64,000 nt of DNA from Palsa-504 sp963744575 (GCA_963744575.1 CAVUUF010000024.1:62001-126000), one strand, 5' to 3'. Counted from the stretch's first letter, positions 40,266-48,983 are shown. Notes: generated from the sequence alone by a model not told the origin. Numbers and translations are program-made.

Positions 40266-41213
40266 TCAGTCGGCCGGCTGCCAGAGGCGGAACGTCGCGC
40301 CCTGGTCGTCGGCGCACTCGGCGAGCAGCCCGAACTGCCTGCGCACGGGCTCGCCCGCGCGGCCGCCGGCCGCCCGGACCCGCTCGACCGCAGCCGCGAT
40401 GTCGTCAACGCGGTAGGACAGCTGCACCCCGGGCTCCGCGCCCGGCGACGACATGATGGCCAGCGGCGGTGCGATCTGCTCGGTGCGCCACGCGCCGAGA
40501 TGACCGGAGGAGAACGGCACCTGCAGCACGGCCTCGTAGAATTCCTTGGCCCGGCCCGCATCGGGCGCCATCATCGTCACGTTCGCGACGTCGCCCTGGC
40601 GCATTCGGCCGGGAGGCCGGTCGGGGTCGGTTGGTCGGGCAAGTCCTGCCCGCGCCGGCGGCCGCAGCAGCATCCAGCGGTGCCCGAACGGGTCGACGAT
40701 CACCGAACCGCGACCGTAGGGCTGGTCGGCCGGCTCCCGCTCCACCACGGCGCCGCTGCGCCGGGCCCGTTCGGTGCTCGCGTCGACGTCGTCGACCTGC
40801 AGGTGCAGGGTGTGGCTGAACGTCGTGGGGGAATCGGGTGCGCGCACGGGCACGTCGGGCCACAGGTCGGAAGCTTCGGCGAACATCAGCACCGCGTCGC
40901 CGATGCCGACCTCGGCGTGGCCGATCGTGCCGTCCGCGTTGACGTGGAGCTCGCCGCGGCGCTGCGCGCCGAACACCTCGACGTACCAGTCCATGGCGCG
41001 CCGGGCGTCGGACACGACGATGTAGGGGGTCAGCGTCGGAGGCCAGGCGGGCTCGCGCTCGACGCGGGTCGCGGCGGTCGGCTGGGACATGGCTCCTCCT
41101 GGGGGTGCGAAGACCTCGCGGGTCAGCCGCAGCCGCAGCCGCCCGGCGAAGCCGGGATCAGGATCGACAGGCGTGACGGGCTCGCGCAAAACCTCGAACG
41201 AATCGGTCATCAC
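40266..41213 (-). CDS. Two-domain VOC protein with an ECF-linked N-terminal segment
   Basis: The 315-residue product begins SFEVLREPVTPVDPDPGFAG and RLRLRLTREVF, a segment commonly found at the N-terminus of proteins co-translated with ECF sigma factors. Two VOC domains follow: YIVVSDARRAMDWYVEVFGA with VDPFGHRWMLL (~60-190), and VTMMAPDAGRAKEFYEAVLQ to GATFRLWQ (~205-313). The ATG overlaps the sigma-factor stop by 4 bases, so the two are coupled. It may act as the sensor or modulator of the sigma factor; that is inference from coupling. Confidence 0.83.
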   Translation of the reverse strand: MMTDSFEVLREPVTPVDPDPGFAGRLRLRLTREVFAPPGGAMSQPTAATRVEREPAWPPTLTPYIVVSDARRAMDWYVEVFGAQRRGELHVNADGTIGHAEVGIGDAVLMFAEASDLWPDVPVRAPDSPTTFSHTLHLQVDDVDASTERARRSGAVVEREPADQPYGRGSVIVDPFGHRWMLLRPPARAGLARPTDPDRPPGRMRQGDVANVTMMAPDAGRAKEFYEAVLQVPFSSGHLGAWRTEQIAPPLAIMSSPGAEPGVQLSYRVDDIAAAVERVRAAGGRAGEPVRRQFGLLAECADDQGATFRLWQPAD

Positions 41214-41728
41214 GAGCCCTCCTCTCCCTCGTACATCCGGCGGAACGCGGCCCGGGCCCGCACCAGCAGCGCCTCAGTGGCGTGCACGGTGCGGTCCAGG
41301 TGCCGGGCCACCTCGGGCACCGGCAGCCCGTCGAGGTAGCGCAGCGTGAGCGCGGCCCGGTGATGCGCGCCGAGCCGGCCCAGCACCTCGCGGGCCCGGA
41401 TCCGGTCGACGGCCGCGTCCCACGGGTCGTCGACGGGGGTGGGCTCGCCGTCCAGCAGGCGCAACCCGCGTTGCTCCCGCTCGGCCCGCCGCCAGTGGTC
41501 GGCGAGCTTGTGCCGGGCCACCCCGATCAGCCACCGGACCGACGGCTCTGGCGCGCCCGGCTTGCGGACCGCGTGCACGGCGGCCAGGAACGACTCGGCC
41601 GTGAGGTCCTCGGCCAGGCTGGTGTCGCCGCAGCGGGCCAGCAGGTAGCCGTAGACGTGCGGCAGCGCATCGTCATACAGCTCCAGCAGCCCGAACGCCG
41701 GGTCCGGCCGCAGCTGCGGGTGCGTCAT
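41210..41728 (-). CDS. ECF-type RNA polymerase sigma factor
   Basis: The ATG at 41728 (MTHPQLRPDPAFGLLELYDD) gives 172 residues. Region 2 is ALPHVYGYLLARCGDTSLAE with DLTAESFLAAV (the -10-binding and core-binding helices). Region 4 is LGRLGAHHRAALTLRYLDGL, then PVPEVARHLDRTVHATEALL and VRARAAFRRMYE, the HTH that reads -35. There is no classical zinc anti-sigma gene; the coupled downstream gene is the VOC protein. It is divergent from the MFS transporter gene. Confidence 0.88.
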   Translation of the reverse strand: MTHPQLRPDPAFGLLELYDDALPHVYGYLLARCGDTSLAEDLTAESFLAAVHAVRKPGAPEPSVRWLIGVARHKLADHWRRAEREQRGLRLLDGEPTPVDDPWDAAVDRIRAREVLGRLGAHHRAALTLRYLDGLPVPEVARHLDRTVHATEALLVRARAAFRRMYEGEEGS

Positions 41729-41913
41729 ACCCTCATCGTCGTCCGGGCGGCCGGCACTCCGACGGGCCAGTGCCGAACTTTCCCGGCGGATCCGCAGGTT
41801 CACGCCGCGGATCCTGTCACTCGGCTGCGTCCGCTCATCCTCGCCAGGGGAGGATGACGACTGACAGGTCGATTGGGACCGCACGGAATGGGCTCGTGAA
41901 CAGGCGAGAAAAC

Positions 41914-43161
41914 GTGAGCGAAACCGGCCGGGCCGTTGAGGGCAAGGGCGACGCCCAGGCAGGCGTTCACGGAGCGCCGGGGGCCGGTTCGGTCTGGCAG
42001 GTCTCCGGCATGCCCTGGCTGCTTGGCTCGGCGATGCTGTGGTTTTCCGGGTTCGCGCTGCTCGTGCCCGTGGCGCCGCTGTGGGTGATCCACGGCGGCA
42101 GCGATAACCTCGGAGCCGGGCTGGTCACCGCCGTCATGATGGCCTGCACCGTCCTGGCCCAGCTGTCCATGCGCCGCGTGCTTCCCGGCCTCGGGTGGCG
42201 CTGGACTCTGGTGCTCGGATCCGGCTTGCTCGGAGTGCCCGCACTGGCGCACCTCGCCACCGACCGGCTGTGGCCGGTCACGGCCCTGGCCGCGCTGCGC
42301 GGACTGGGATTCGGCGTCGTCACCGTGTGCGGAGCGACCGCAGTCGCCGCCCTCGTGGAGCCCGCACGCCGCGGACGGGCCATCGGCGCCCTCGGGCTCG
42401 CGAGTGCCGCGCCCCAGTTCGTCCTGGTCCCGGTCGCGCCCTGGCTCGCCGAACGGGCCGGATTCGGGTTTGTGTTCATGCTCGCCGTCCTCCCGGCGCT
42501 GGCGATACCGCTCGCCTGGCCGATTGCACGCACCGTCGGCGACCGTGACCGCGCCCCGGCTAAAGGCCCCGGAGCCGGCCCGGCGGCCGCGCTGTGGCCG
42601 GCGCTGTCTGGGCCGATCGCGGCGCTGGCCGTGATCACCGCGGCAGGCGGCGCCATCCTCACGTTCACGCCGCACATGCTGGCCAGCCCGGCGCTCGGGT
42701 TCTGGGGGCTGCTCGCATTCACCGGGACGGCGGCGGCCAGCAGGTGGGCAGCCGGCGGCATCGCCGACCGCTTCGGGGCAACCGGGGCGATAGCCCCGCT
42801 GCTGTTCACCGGCGCGCTGGGGCTGGCCGCGATCGCGCTGAGCGCGGACAGCATCCATGACGCTCCGGGCCGCGTCCTGGTCATGTCCGGTCTGCTGCTG
42901 GCGGGAGTCGCCTACGGTGGCCTGCAGAACCTGACGCTGGCACAGGCATTCAGCGCAGCGGGGGAACCGGCGCGGTCCTCGGTCAGCATCGCGTGGAACC
43001 TGAGTTTCGACGCGGGGACCGGGATCGGCGCGTTCGCGACGGGCGCCATCGCGACCGCGACGTCATATTCCGTCGCGTTCGTCGTTCTTGCGCTTGCCGC
43101 CGGCATCGTGGGCGGCTGCTGGGCACTGCCGGGCCTGGCCAGGCGCGGCGATCAGGGGTAG
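41914..43161 (+). CDS. MFS transporter
   Basis: The GTG at 41914 follows GGCGAG and is my preferred start; the frame is open from 41770. After a 30-residue soluble lead come about twelve hydrophobic segments, from MPWLLGSAMLWFSGFALLVP to VAFVVLALAAGIVGGCWALP. MRRVLPGLGWRWTLVLGSGL and AALRGLGFGVVTVCGATAVA resemble the loop 2-3 and TM4-5 signatures of drug:H+ antiporter-like MFS proteins. SSVSIAWNLSFDAGTGIGAF is a C-terminal half motif of the same group. Substrate unknown. It is transcribed away from the ECF-VOC operon. Confidence 0.85.
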   Translation: MSETGRAVEGKGDAQAGVHGAPGAGSVWQVSGMPWLLGSAMLWFSGFALLVPVAPLWVIHGGSDNLGAGLVTAVMMACTVLAQLSMRRVLPGLGWRWTLVLGSGLLGVPALAHLATDRLWPVTALAALRGLGFGVVTVCGATAVAALVEPARRGRAIGALGLASAAPQFVLVPVAPWLAERAGFGFVFMLAVLPALAIPLAWPIARTVGDRDRAPAKGPGAGPAAALWPALSGPIAALAVITAAGGAILTFTPHMLASPALGFWGLLAFTGTAAASRWAAGGIADRFGATGAIAPLLFTGALGLAAIALSADSIHDAPGRVLVMSGLLLAGVAYGGLQNLTLAQAFSAAGEPARSSVSIAWNLSFDAGTGIGAFATGAIATATSYSVAFVVLALAAGIVGGCWALPGLARRGDQG

Positions 43162-43215
43162 CGCCGGCGCGGATCGGGGCTACGACGGCCAGCGGCCGCG
43201 GCTTATCGTGGAGGT

Positions 43216-43635
43216 ATGGACGTGCAGGCACATGAGGACGTCGCGGCGGCAGCGGCCGCCCGCAGCGAACTGGGTCATGAGTACGACGGCGCCCTGGCTG
43301 AGGGGCTGATCGAACGGATCAGCTCGCAGATCGACAAGCAAGTGGACGCCCGGCTGGAACAGCGTGGCATCCAGCCCAGCGGGCCCGCATGGGCCGGCGT
43401 TGCCATGGGCCTGGGCTCGGTCGGGCTCGGTATCGGCGCCACGGCGGTGACGCTGCATTCCTTGGCCACTACCGGCACCGTGCCCAAGGCAGTAGTCGAT
43501 CTGGGTCCCTTCCATGCATCCGTGATGACGGGCACCACCTCGATCAGCACCGCCCAGGTGATCCTGGTCGTGCTGATCTGGGTCGTCATTGCGGTCGTCA
43601 ACATCGCCTACGCCCGCCGCCGTCCAGGTCGTTAG
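43216..43635 (+). CDS. Small two-TM membrane protein
   Basis: The 139-residue product has a soluble N-terminus with LIERISSQIDKQVDARLEQR (amphipathic helix). Two hydrophobic stretches follow, AWAGVAMGLGSVGLGIGATAV and AQVILVVLIWVVIAVVNIAY, and a basic end RRRPGR. An ATG with a GGAGG site sits 54 bases after the MFS stop, so the two may be co-transcribed. Similar small proteins occur near DUF1707 genes in actinomycetes, but no function is known. Confidence 0.7.
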   Translation: MDVQAHEDVAAAAAARSELGHEYDGALAEGLIERISSQIDKQVDARLEQRGIQPSGPAWAGVAMGLGSVGLGIGATAVTLHSLATTGTVPKAVVDLGPFHASVMTGTTSISTAQVILVVLIWVVIAVVNIAYARRRPGR

Positions 43636-43705
43636 CTGGTCAGCCCCGGCTGGAGTCGCCCCGGCACGCGCCGGCCCCGGCCCGGATGCACCCGCCCGCG
43701 CCGCC

Positions 43706-44245
43706 CTATGGGTACCGGGCGTCGAGGATGGTGGTTACGCGTCCGGTGGCGATGTCGTACACGTGGCCGGAGACGCTCACCTTCGGTGCCAGCAAGGGTG
43801 CGGTGAGCAGGCGCTCGACGTCGGCCTTGACGCTGATGTGCGGGTCGGCGACGGCGGAGGCTTCCAGTGCTGCCTCGGAGAGGCCGGTCGCCTCGGCGGC
43901 CTGGTGCCGGAAGCCGGAATCGGCGAGAAAGCCGGTTCCGCATTGCGTGTGGTGAACAACTGCGACTTCGAAGAGCGGGCCGGCCGGGCCCTGCCCGCCG
44001 GACAGTTGCTCGGCAAGGTAGGCGAGGAAGGCGATGTCGTCGATGACGGCCTGGGTGACGCGTCCGCCGGCGTTGCGGATGACGGGGGCGTCGCCGAGCC
44101 GCAGTCCGAGGACGATCGCGGGGTCGACCCGGTGGTCCAGGCAGGTGATGACGAGCAGTCGCGCCGTGGGCAGGCCGAGCGCCACGGGCGTGTAGGCGTG
44201 GGCGAACTGCTCGTTGCGCTCGAGCAGGGGGGTCATCCTGGTCAT
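43706..44245 (-). CDS. Beta-class carbonic anhydrase
   Basis: The 179-residue protein has the zinc ligands and catalytic dyad in ARLLVITCLDHRVDPAIVLG (Cys ~34, Asp-His-Arg) and VAVVHHTQCGTGF (His and Cys ~97-101). GDAPVIRNAGGRVTQAV is the conserved mid motif. It ends HVYDIATGRVTTILDARYP. It interconverts CO2 and bicarbonate in the cytoplasm. The gene is preceded by the hydrolase gene on the same strand with a 17-base gap, so they likely share the TetR-controlled promoter. Confidence 0.92.
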   Translation of the reverse strand: MTRMTPLLERNEQFAHAYTPVALGLPTARLLVITCLDHRVDPAIVLGLRLGDAPVIRNAGGRVTQAVIDDIAFLAYLAEQLSGGQGPAGPLFEVAVVHHTQCGTGFLADSGFRHQAAEATGLSEAALEASAVADPHISVKADVERLLTAPLLAPKVSVSGHVYDIATGRVTTILDARYP

Positions 44246-44262
44246 GGTGGATCCGTTCGGCT

Positions 44263-45312
44263 TCAGAGGGTCATGTCGTCGGTGGCCGGGATGCTTACGC
44301 CGTGGCGGGTGGCGATGTCGCGGATCGCCGCGGCGAGCAGGTTCGGGTGCTCGCTGGTGGTCAGGTGGCCGCCGGGGAAGGTCAGGACCTCCGCTTCGGG
44401 CACGCGCTGGCGGGTGGCCGGGATCTGCCGGTGCTCGTAGGGGTCCTCGTCGCTGCCGCCGACGTAGAGGGCGACCGTGCCGCCGGTGTCGCGGGCGATC
44501 GCGGCAAGATCCCAGCGCCGGGCGTGGCGGCGGTGCTCGGCGACGAATCCCGCGGCGTTATGCAGGAACGCCGCCCCGTCCCGCCGGGTGATTGCCGACC
44601 GCAGCTCGGCAAGCTCCTCCGGAGTGGGCCGGTAGCTTCGGGAGTACAGGCGGGCCTGCATCATCGATGCGTCGAACACGCGCGGCGAGCGCTGCGCCCG
44701 CCGCATCCCCAGCGCGCCCAGCGGGGTGCGCAGCAGCGGCGTGCCCTGCCACGGGTGAGTGTGCGCGTCGGCGAACAGGCCGCCGTTGATCATGAACCCG
44801 GCCGTGATCACCGGCGTGACCGCGGTGTCCCGGGAGCCGGCCCGGTCCAGCCGACGGCGGAGCAGCTCGAGCAGCGCCAGCGACGTGTAGTCGAAGGTCA
44901 CGACGACGGTGCGGCGGACGCCATGGTGCCGCCACAGTGCCTCGACCAGGGCGGCGCGCTCGAGGGTGGAGTACGGGTAGTCCCGGGGCTTGTCCGAATC
45001 ACCTTGCCCGACCGGTTCCACGTACAGCCGCGGGCCGAGGCCGCCGAGCATCCGGTCCACCTGCGCCCAGCCGTAGGAGCCGTCCGGGAACCCGGGCAGC
45101 AGCGTGAGCCACACGGTGTCCGTGTCCTGCTCCGCGGCGGTCACGCGCTCGAAGACCCGGAGCGCGCCGGGCGCCGCGGCGGCCTCCCGCTCGGTCAGTA
45201 CGCGCGCGGCGGCCGGGGCGTACCAGATCCGCTGCCCGCCGGCGAACCACTCCGCTGCTGTCACCGGTTTCTGGTTCTGCCGCGGCAGATCTGCCGTCTT
45301 GTTCCTGCTCAT
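44263..45312 (-). CDS. Alpha/beta hydrolase fold protein
   Basis: The 349-residue product contains WLTLLPGFPDGSYGWAQVDR (HG-type oxyanion loop replaced by PGFPDGSY), VEPVGQGDSDKPRDYPYSTL, and a nucleophile elbow VTFDYTSLALLELL, in which the usual GxSxG is replaced by FDYTS so the nucleophile may be Asp. The late His is in FPGGHLTTSEHPN. The pattern resembles haloalkane dehalogenase or epoxide hydrolase relatives rather than serine esterases. It is divergent from the TetR gene with paired operators between them, so it is the likely repressed target. Confidence 0.8.
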   Translation of the reverse strand: MSRNKTADLPRQNQKPVTAAEWFAGGQRIWYAPAAARVLTEREAAAAPGALRVFERVTAAEQDTDTVWLTLLPGFPDGSYGWAQVDRMLGGLGPRLYVEPVGQGDSDKPRDYPYSTLERAALVEALWRHHGVRRTVVVTFDYTSLALLELLRRRLDRAGSRDTAVTPVITAGFMINGGLFADAHTHPWQGTPLLRTPLGALGMRRAQRSPRVFDASMMQARLYSRSYRPTPEELAELRSAITRRDGAAFLHNAAGFVAEHRRHARRWDLAAIARDTGGTVALYVGGSDEDPYEHRQIPATRQRVPEAEVLTFPGGHLTTSEHPNLLAAAIRDIATRHGVSIPATDDMTL

Positions 45313-45336
45313 CTGGGGAGCCTCCCGTCGCCATTA

Positions 45337-45380
45337 GTGGACGCTGTACACTATAGCCCAGATCTGTGGACACTGTCCAC
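45337..45380. promoter_or_regulatory. Two TetR-type operator palindromes between the hydrolase and its regulator
   Basis: GTGGACACTGTCCAC at 45366-45380 is a perfect 7-1-7 palindrome. GTGGACGCTGTACAC at 45337-45351 is a near copy with one half altered, starting 29 bases away. Both lie in the 82-base divergent gap, with CTATAG between them and TTGTTATCC just after as possible -10 elements. Spacing of about three helical turns suggests two dimers on one face. Confidence 0.85.
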
Positions 45381-45394
45381 TTTGTTATCCTGCC

Positions 45395-46054
45395 GTGGTG
45401 ACGGCCATCGGCCCAGCAGCGCAGGCACACCACCCGGAGCGGCGGCGGCGGCCGCGAGGCGCCGTCCGCGATGGCCTGGTCGCCGCCGGGCTCGAGCTGG
45501 CCCGGGCCGGCGGCCCGGATGCCGTCGTGCTCCGGGAAGCCACCCGGATGGTGGGGGTGGTGCCAAATGCCGCCTACCGGCACTTCGCCGACCGGGACGA
45601 GCTCCTGGCCGCGGTCTGCGAGGCGGCCATGCGCGAGCTCGCCGACCGCATGGCCGCCGGCGTCGCCGCCGTTCCCGGTAGGCACGGCGACCCCACCGCG
45701 GCCAGCGGCCGGCTCGCCGCGATCGGCACCGCGTACCTGGAGTTCGCCCACGAGGAACCCGGGCTGTTCGCGACCGCGTTCGCCCTGCCGCAGCAGCACG
45801 CCTACAGCGCTCCGGACGACGGGACCGGACGGGATCGCACGCCCCTGGGTCAGCTCCGCACCACGCTCGACGAACTGGCCGACGCCGGCGTCCTCGACCC
45901 GAAGCGCCGCGACGGCATCGAGTACCCCATCTGGTCCACGGTGCACGGACTGGCCGTACTCACCGGGCAGGGACCCCTGCGCGACATCCCCGGCACCACC
46001 CGGCAGCGCCTCGAAGAGCTCACCTTCACCTTCATCGGCGAGGGCCTGGCCTAG
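45395..46054 (+). CDS. TetR/AcrR-family transcriptional regulator
   Basis: The 219-residue protein has the HTH at ARAGGPDAVVLREATRMVGV and VPNAAYRHFADRDELLAAVC (residues ~36-75), the standard TetR DNA-binding domain. The ligand-binding part includes AIGTAYLEFAHEEPGLFATA and IWSTVHGLAVLTGQGPL (TetR_C/WHG type). Two GTG codons are adjacent at the start. It is divergent from the hydrolase-carbonic anhydrase pair and most likely represses both directions through the palindromes at 45337-45380. The inducer is unknown. Confidence 0.9.
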   Translation: MVTAIGPAAQAHHPERRRRPRGAVRDGLVAAGLELARAGGPDAVVLREATRMVGVVPNAAYRHFADRDELLAAVCEAAMRELADRMAAGVAAVPGRHGDPTAASGRLAAIGTAYLEFAHEEPGLFATAFALPQQHAYSAPDDGTGRDRTPLGQLRTTLDELADAGVLDPKRRDGIEYPIWSTVHGLAVLTGQGPLRDIPGTTRQRLEELTFTFIGEGLA

Positions 46055-46174
46055 CAGGCACGCTCCGCGGTCCAGCCGGCCCCGCGACCAGGCGGCGCAG
46101 GCCAGCCGGGCTGACTACGTCGCGCTCGCGCCGCGCCGAGCGCGGCGGGCTTCCCGCCGTCTCCGCGGACGGGG

Positions 46175-46395
46175 TTACCAGGCTGGCCGCAGCGGCCCGC
46201 GGGGCGCGATGCTGGCCAGGCTGTCCCGGAGAGAGAGCAGGCGCTGTTCGCCGAGCGCTTCCGCCCACGGGCCGATCGTGTCGGTGATGGCTGCCTCGGC
46301 GGCGCGGGTGCAGGCCCAGCCCTTGCCGGTGAGCGTGACCAGCCGGGCGCGGGCATCACGCGGATGAGGCCAGGCCGTTCGATCTTCGATACCTT
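46175..46395 (-). pseudogene. MarR-family regulator, 3' remnant
   Basis: HPRDARARLVTLTGKGWACT with RAAEAAITDTIGPWAEALGE and QRLLSLRDSLASI is the wing and C-terminal dimerisation helices of a MarR protein. The preceding part of the frame is low-complexity, formed by the repeats at 46447-46611; the recognition helix is absent. The deletion junction is near 46395. It should be inactive. Confidence 0.75.
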
Positions 46396-46446
46396 CGATA
46401 GCTAGTGCCGCGGCAGGTTGCGTTTGCCCCGGCCGGGGTTCTGGCC

Positions 46447-46514
46447 GGGGCGGGGCTGGTGGCGGGGCGGGGCTGGTGGCGGGGCGGGGCTGGTGGCGGG
46501 GCGGGGCTAGTGGC
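46447..46514 (+). repeat. 17-bp tandem repeat, four units
   Basis: GGGGCGGGGCTGGTGGC is repeated three times exactly, with one variant unit (CTAGTGGC). The array abuts directly the long dispersed repeat starting at 46515, so the two may form one composite element. The 17-base unit is not codon-phased. Confidence 0.85.
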
Positions 46515-46611
46515 GGGGCGGCTGGGGTGCGCGGGACCGGTGATGATGGTGAGGGCTGCCTGCCGGGCTGAGGGGCCCGGGTCAAACAGCATCGATGTGG
46601 CAGCGATGCTG
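46515..46611 (+). repeat. Palindromic repeat copy 6, one intact arm plus long left flank
   Basis: The flank from 46515 (GGGGCGGCTGGGGTGCGCGGG region, then GGTGATGATGGTGAGGG) matches 30960-31029 over about 70 bases with few differences. The arm at 46587-46611 begins CAGCATCGATGTGG and ends CGATGCTG. A trace of a second arm (GACATCGG) follows at 46618. It lies between the MarR remnant and the amidohydrolase gene. 46630-46763 holds only promoter space. Confidence 0.85.
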
Positions 46612-46763
46612 GCAGCCGACATCGGCACGAGCCGATAATCCCGGAAAATAGGCAGGACAGCAGGCCATCGCCGGTAGCGCCGGCAGCAAGGAGTCAGAAC
46701 GTCCTGATCGGCCCGGAAAGGCACTGCTGGCCGCAGCGGATGTCGCTAGCAGAGGAGCGCCAT

Positions 46764-47996
46764 ATGATCAGCTTCCGCCACGCCACCGTCCTTCCGTGCA
46801 CCGGCGCGGACCCGGCCTACGACGCGACGGTGGTCGTCGAAGGCGCTGTCATCAAGGACGTCCTGACCAGCGCGCGCTCGGCCACCGGGATTGGCGGTGA
46901 GGTGATCGACTGTGGCGGGCGCACGGTGATGCCCGGGTTGATTGATGCCCACGTCCACGTCTGCGCGGTTGAGGTGGACCTGTCCGCGCAGCGCCGGGAC
47001 TATCCGGCTAGCCTGCTGGCCTACGCGACCGGGACGATGATCAGGCAGGCGCTGGACCAGGGATTCACCACCATCAGGGACGCCGGGGGCGCTGACTGGG
47101 GGATGAAGGAGGCGGTCAGCCGCGGCCTGATCCCCGGGCCGAGGATGTTCGTCAGCGGCCACCCGTTGAGTCAGAGCGGCGGCCACGGTGACTCCAGGTC
47201 CAGGGCCGAGGACTATGCGGGCTGCGGCTGCGGCGCGGAACTCGGGATGGTATCGAATATCGCCGATGGCGTCGACGAGGTACGCCGCGCCGTGCGCACT
47301 CAGCTGCGCCGGGGCGCCGACGCGATCAAGGTCATGGCGAGCGGCGGTGTCGCCTCGCCGACCGATCAGCTTGAGTCCTCGCAGTACCGGCCCGACGAGC
47401 TGAGCGCTGCCGTTGCTGAGGCTGAAGCGGCGGGCACCTATGTGCTTGCGCACGCCTATACGCCCGCGGCGATCCGCAACGCCGTCGAGGCGGGCGTGCG
47501 GTCGATCGAACATGGGAACTTCCTCGATGAGGCCACAGCGGCGCTCATGGCAGCGAAAGGTACATTCCTCGTGCCGACGTTCGTTACTTACGAGAAGCTT
47601 CATGAGCACGGGCGCGAGCGCGGTCTGACGGCTGCGCAGCTGGGCAAGCTCGACCTGGTGCTCGGCAGCGGGCTCGACGGGCTGCGCCGGGCCAGCAATG
47701 CAGGCGTGCGGATCGGATCCGGCTCGGACCTGCTCGGGCCGCTGGCCCGGTACAAGGCCCGGGAGCTCGCCATCAAGGCGTCAGTGCTCGGAGCACACCA
47801 GACCTTGATCGCCACCACGAAGACCAATGCCGAGCTACTTGGCATCGGAGCCGAGACGGGAACCATCGAAGCCGGTAAGCGGGCAGATCTGCTCGTCGTC
47901 GACGGCGATCCGCTTGACGACATCGCCTTGCTGGAGCATCCGGACAACCTGGTGGCGATCGTCAAGGCAGGCCAATTCCACAAGCGCCAGATATAG
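46764..47996 (+). CDS. Amidohydrolase family protein (imidazolonepropionase/prolidase-like)
   Basis: The ATG at 46764 (MISFRHATVLPCTGADPAYD) follows AGAGGAGCG and gives 410 residues. Metal motifs are GLIDAHVHVCAV (~66), ADAIKVMASGGVASP with the carboxylated Lys (~197), YVLAHAYTPAA (~238), VRSIEHGNFLDE (~260) and IGSGSDLLG (~324). This set is typical of the binuclear carboxypeptidase/organophosphate-hydrolase-like Xaa-Pro dipeptidases and related N-acyl hydrolases. It ends GKRADLLVVDGDPLDDI. Substrate unknown. It is preceded by the dispersed repeat and stands alone. Confidence 0.87.
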   Translation: MISFRHATVLPCTGADPAYDATVVVEGAVIKDVLTSARSATGIGGEVIDCGGRTVMPGLIDAHVHVCAVEVDLSAQRRDYPASLLAYATGTMIRQALDQGFTTIRDAGGADWGMKEAVSRGLIPGPRMFVSGHPLSQSGGHGDSRSRAEDYAGCGCGAELGMVSNIADGVDEVRRAVRTQLRRGADAIKVMASGGVASPTDQLESSQYRPDELSAAVAEAEAAGTYVLAHAYTPAAIRNAVEAGVRSIEHGNFLDEATAALMAAKGTFLVPTFVTYEKLHEHGRERGLTAAQLGKLDLVLGSGLDGLRRASNAGVRIGSGSDLLGPLARYKARELAIKASVLGAHQTLIATTKTNAELLGIGAETGTIEAGKRADLLVVDGDPLDDIALLEHPDNLVAIVKAGQFHKRQI

Positions 47997-48299
47997 GCCA
48001 GAACCGACCATAAGAGCGCCTGCCTGGCCGCCGCCCGCATGCGCCCGTGACAGCGCGGAAGCATCGGCACCGGCACATGCACTCGCGTGCCCAGATCGCG
48101 GCGCGGGTGACCGGGCACCGGCTGCGTCGCTGAACGGCTCGGTAGTTCGCCCGACGTGTCCACCGGGGACGGCCTCCTCGGCCGGGAAAAACGAGGAAAT
48201 TGCCGGTAGTACACCCGATAGCCACGCGGCACTGACCACTCGTAGCGGCAAGGCATGTCACACGCCACAAAACCCGGTCCACCTTCTGCTGGCACCGGC
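47997..48299. other. Intergenic region without recognisable genes
   Basis: About 300 bases separate the amidohydrolase stop from the broken thioesterase-like gene. Frames in both directions are short and lack family similarity. I see no repeat or strong hairpin. Confidence 0.45.
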
Positions 48300-48983
48300 A
48301 TGACAGATTCCCTGGTCATCCCGGCCCGCTTCTGCGGCCCCCGGGCAGCGGCAACGGCGGCTACGGCTGCGGCCGGATCGCCGCGTACATCGATGGCCCG
48401 GTGACGATCACGCTGCGCCGCCCGCCTCCGCTGGTCACGTCTATGACCGTCGAACGGGACGGCGAAAGCTCAGCCCGCAGCTACCAGGGCCGCACGCTGA
48501 TAGCCGAGGCGACCTCCTCGCCAGGCAACCCGGCGGCAGAGATACCGGGTCCTGTCTCCATGGCGGAAGCGCATGCGGCGGCCGGCCCCGCGCGCGCTAT
48601 TACACCGATCCGGTGTTCCCCGGTTGCTTTGTGTGCGAGATGGGCCGCGGGCCCGGCGACGGGCTGCGGATCTTCCCTGGGCCGTTGGCTGACAGGTTGC
48701 TGTGGGCGGCGCCGTGGACACCCGACCCGTCGGTTACGGACGCCGATGGGAGGGTGCGACCGGAGATGGTGTGGGCGGCGCTGGATTGTCCAGCGGGATC
48801 GCCGCCGCCGAGGCCGCCGGCCTGGCTCGGGACATCGTCATCCTGCTCGGCCGGATGACGGCCAGCCTGGCGGCGCTGCCTATGGCCGGCGACCAGTGCC
48901 TGGTGATCGCCTGGCCGGGCGGGCGTGACGGCCGTAAGCTGCTGGCCGGGTCGGCAACTCCAGCCCTGGGACCGCGCGGCTGA
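48300..48983 (+). pseudogene. Thioesterase-like (hotdog) conserved protein, at least three frameshifts
   Basis: The start MTDSLVIPARFCGP (ATG at 48300) is followed in other frames by GCGRIAAYIDGPVTITLRRP, LVTSMTVERDG and TLIAEATSSPG. Then come YYTDPVFPGCFVCEMGRGPG, DGLRIFPGPLADRLLWAAPW and VRPEMVWAALDCPAG, and finally GIAAAEAAGLARDIVILLGR with MTASLAALPMAGDQCLVIAW. Joined, these give one protein of about 230 residues of a hotdog-like family with a CFVC motif, common next to acyl-CoA genes in actinomycetes. Indels occur near 48345, 48590 and 48800. It is clearly not translatable as it stands. Confidence 0.7.

Noticed and set aside
48401..48928. 175-codon ORF as an intact gene
   Set aside because: Homology to a thioesterase-like protein hops between frames; the ORF after residue ~65 is out-of-frame sequence.
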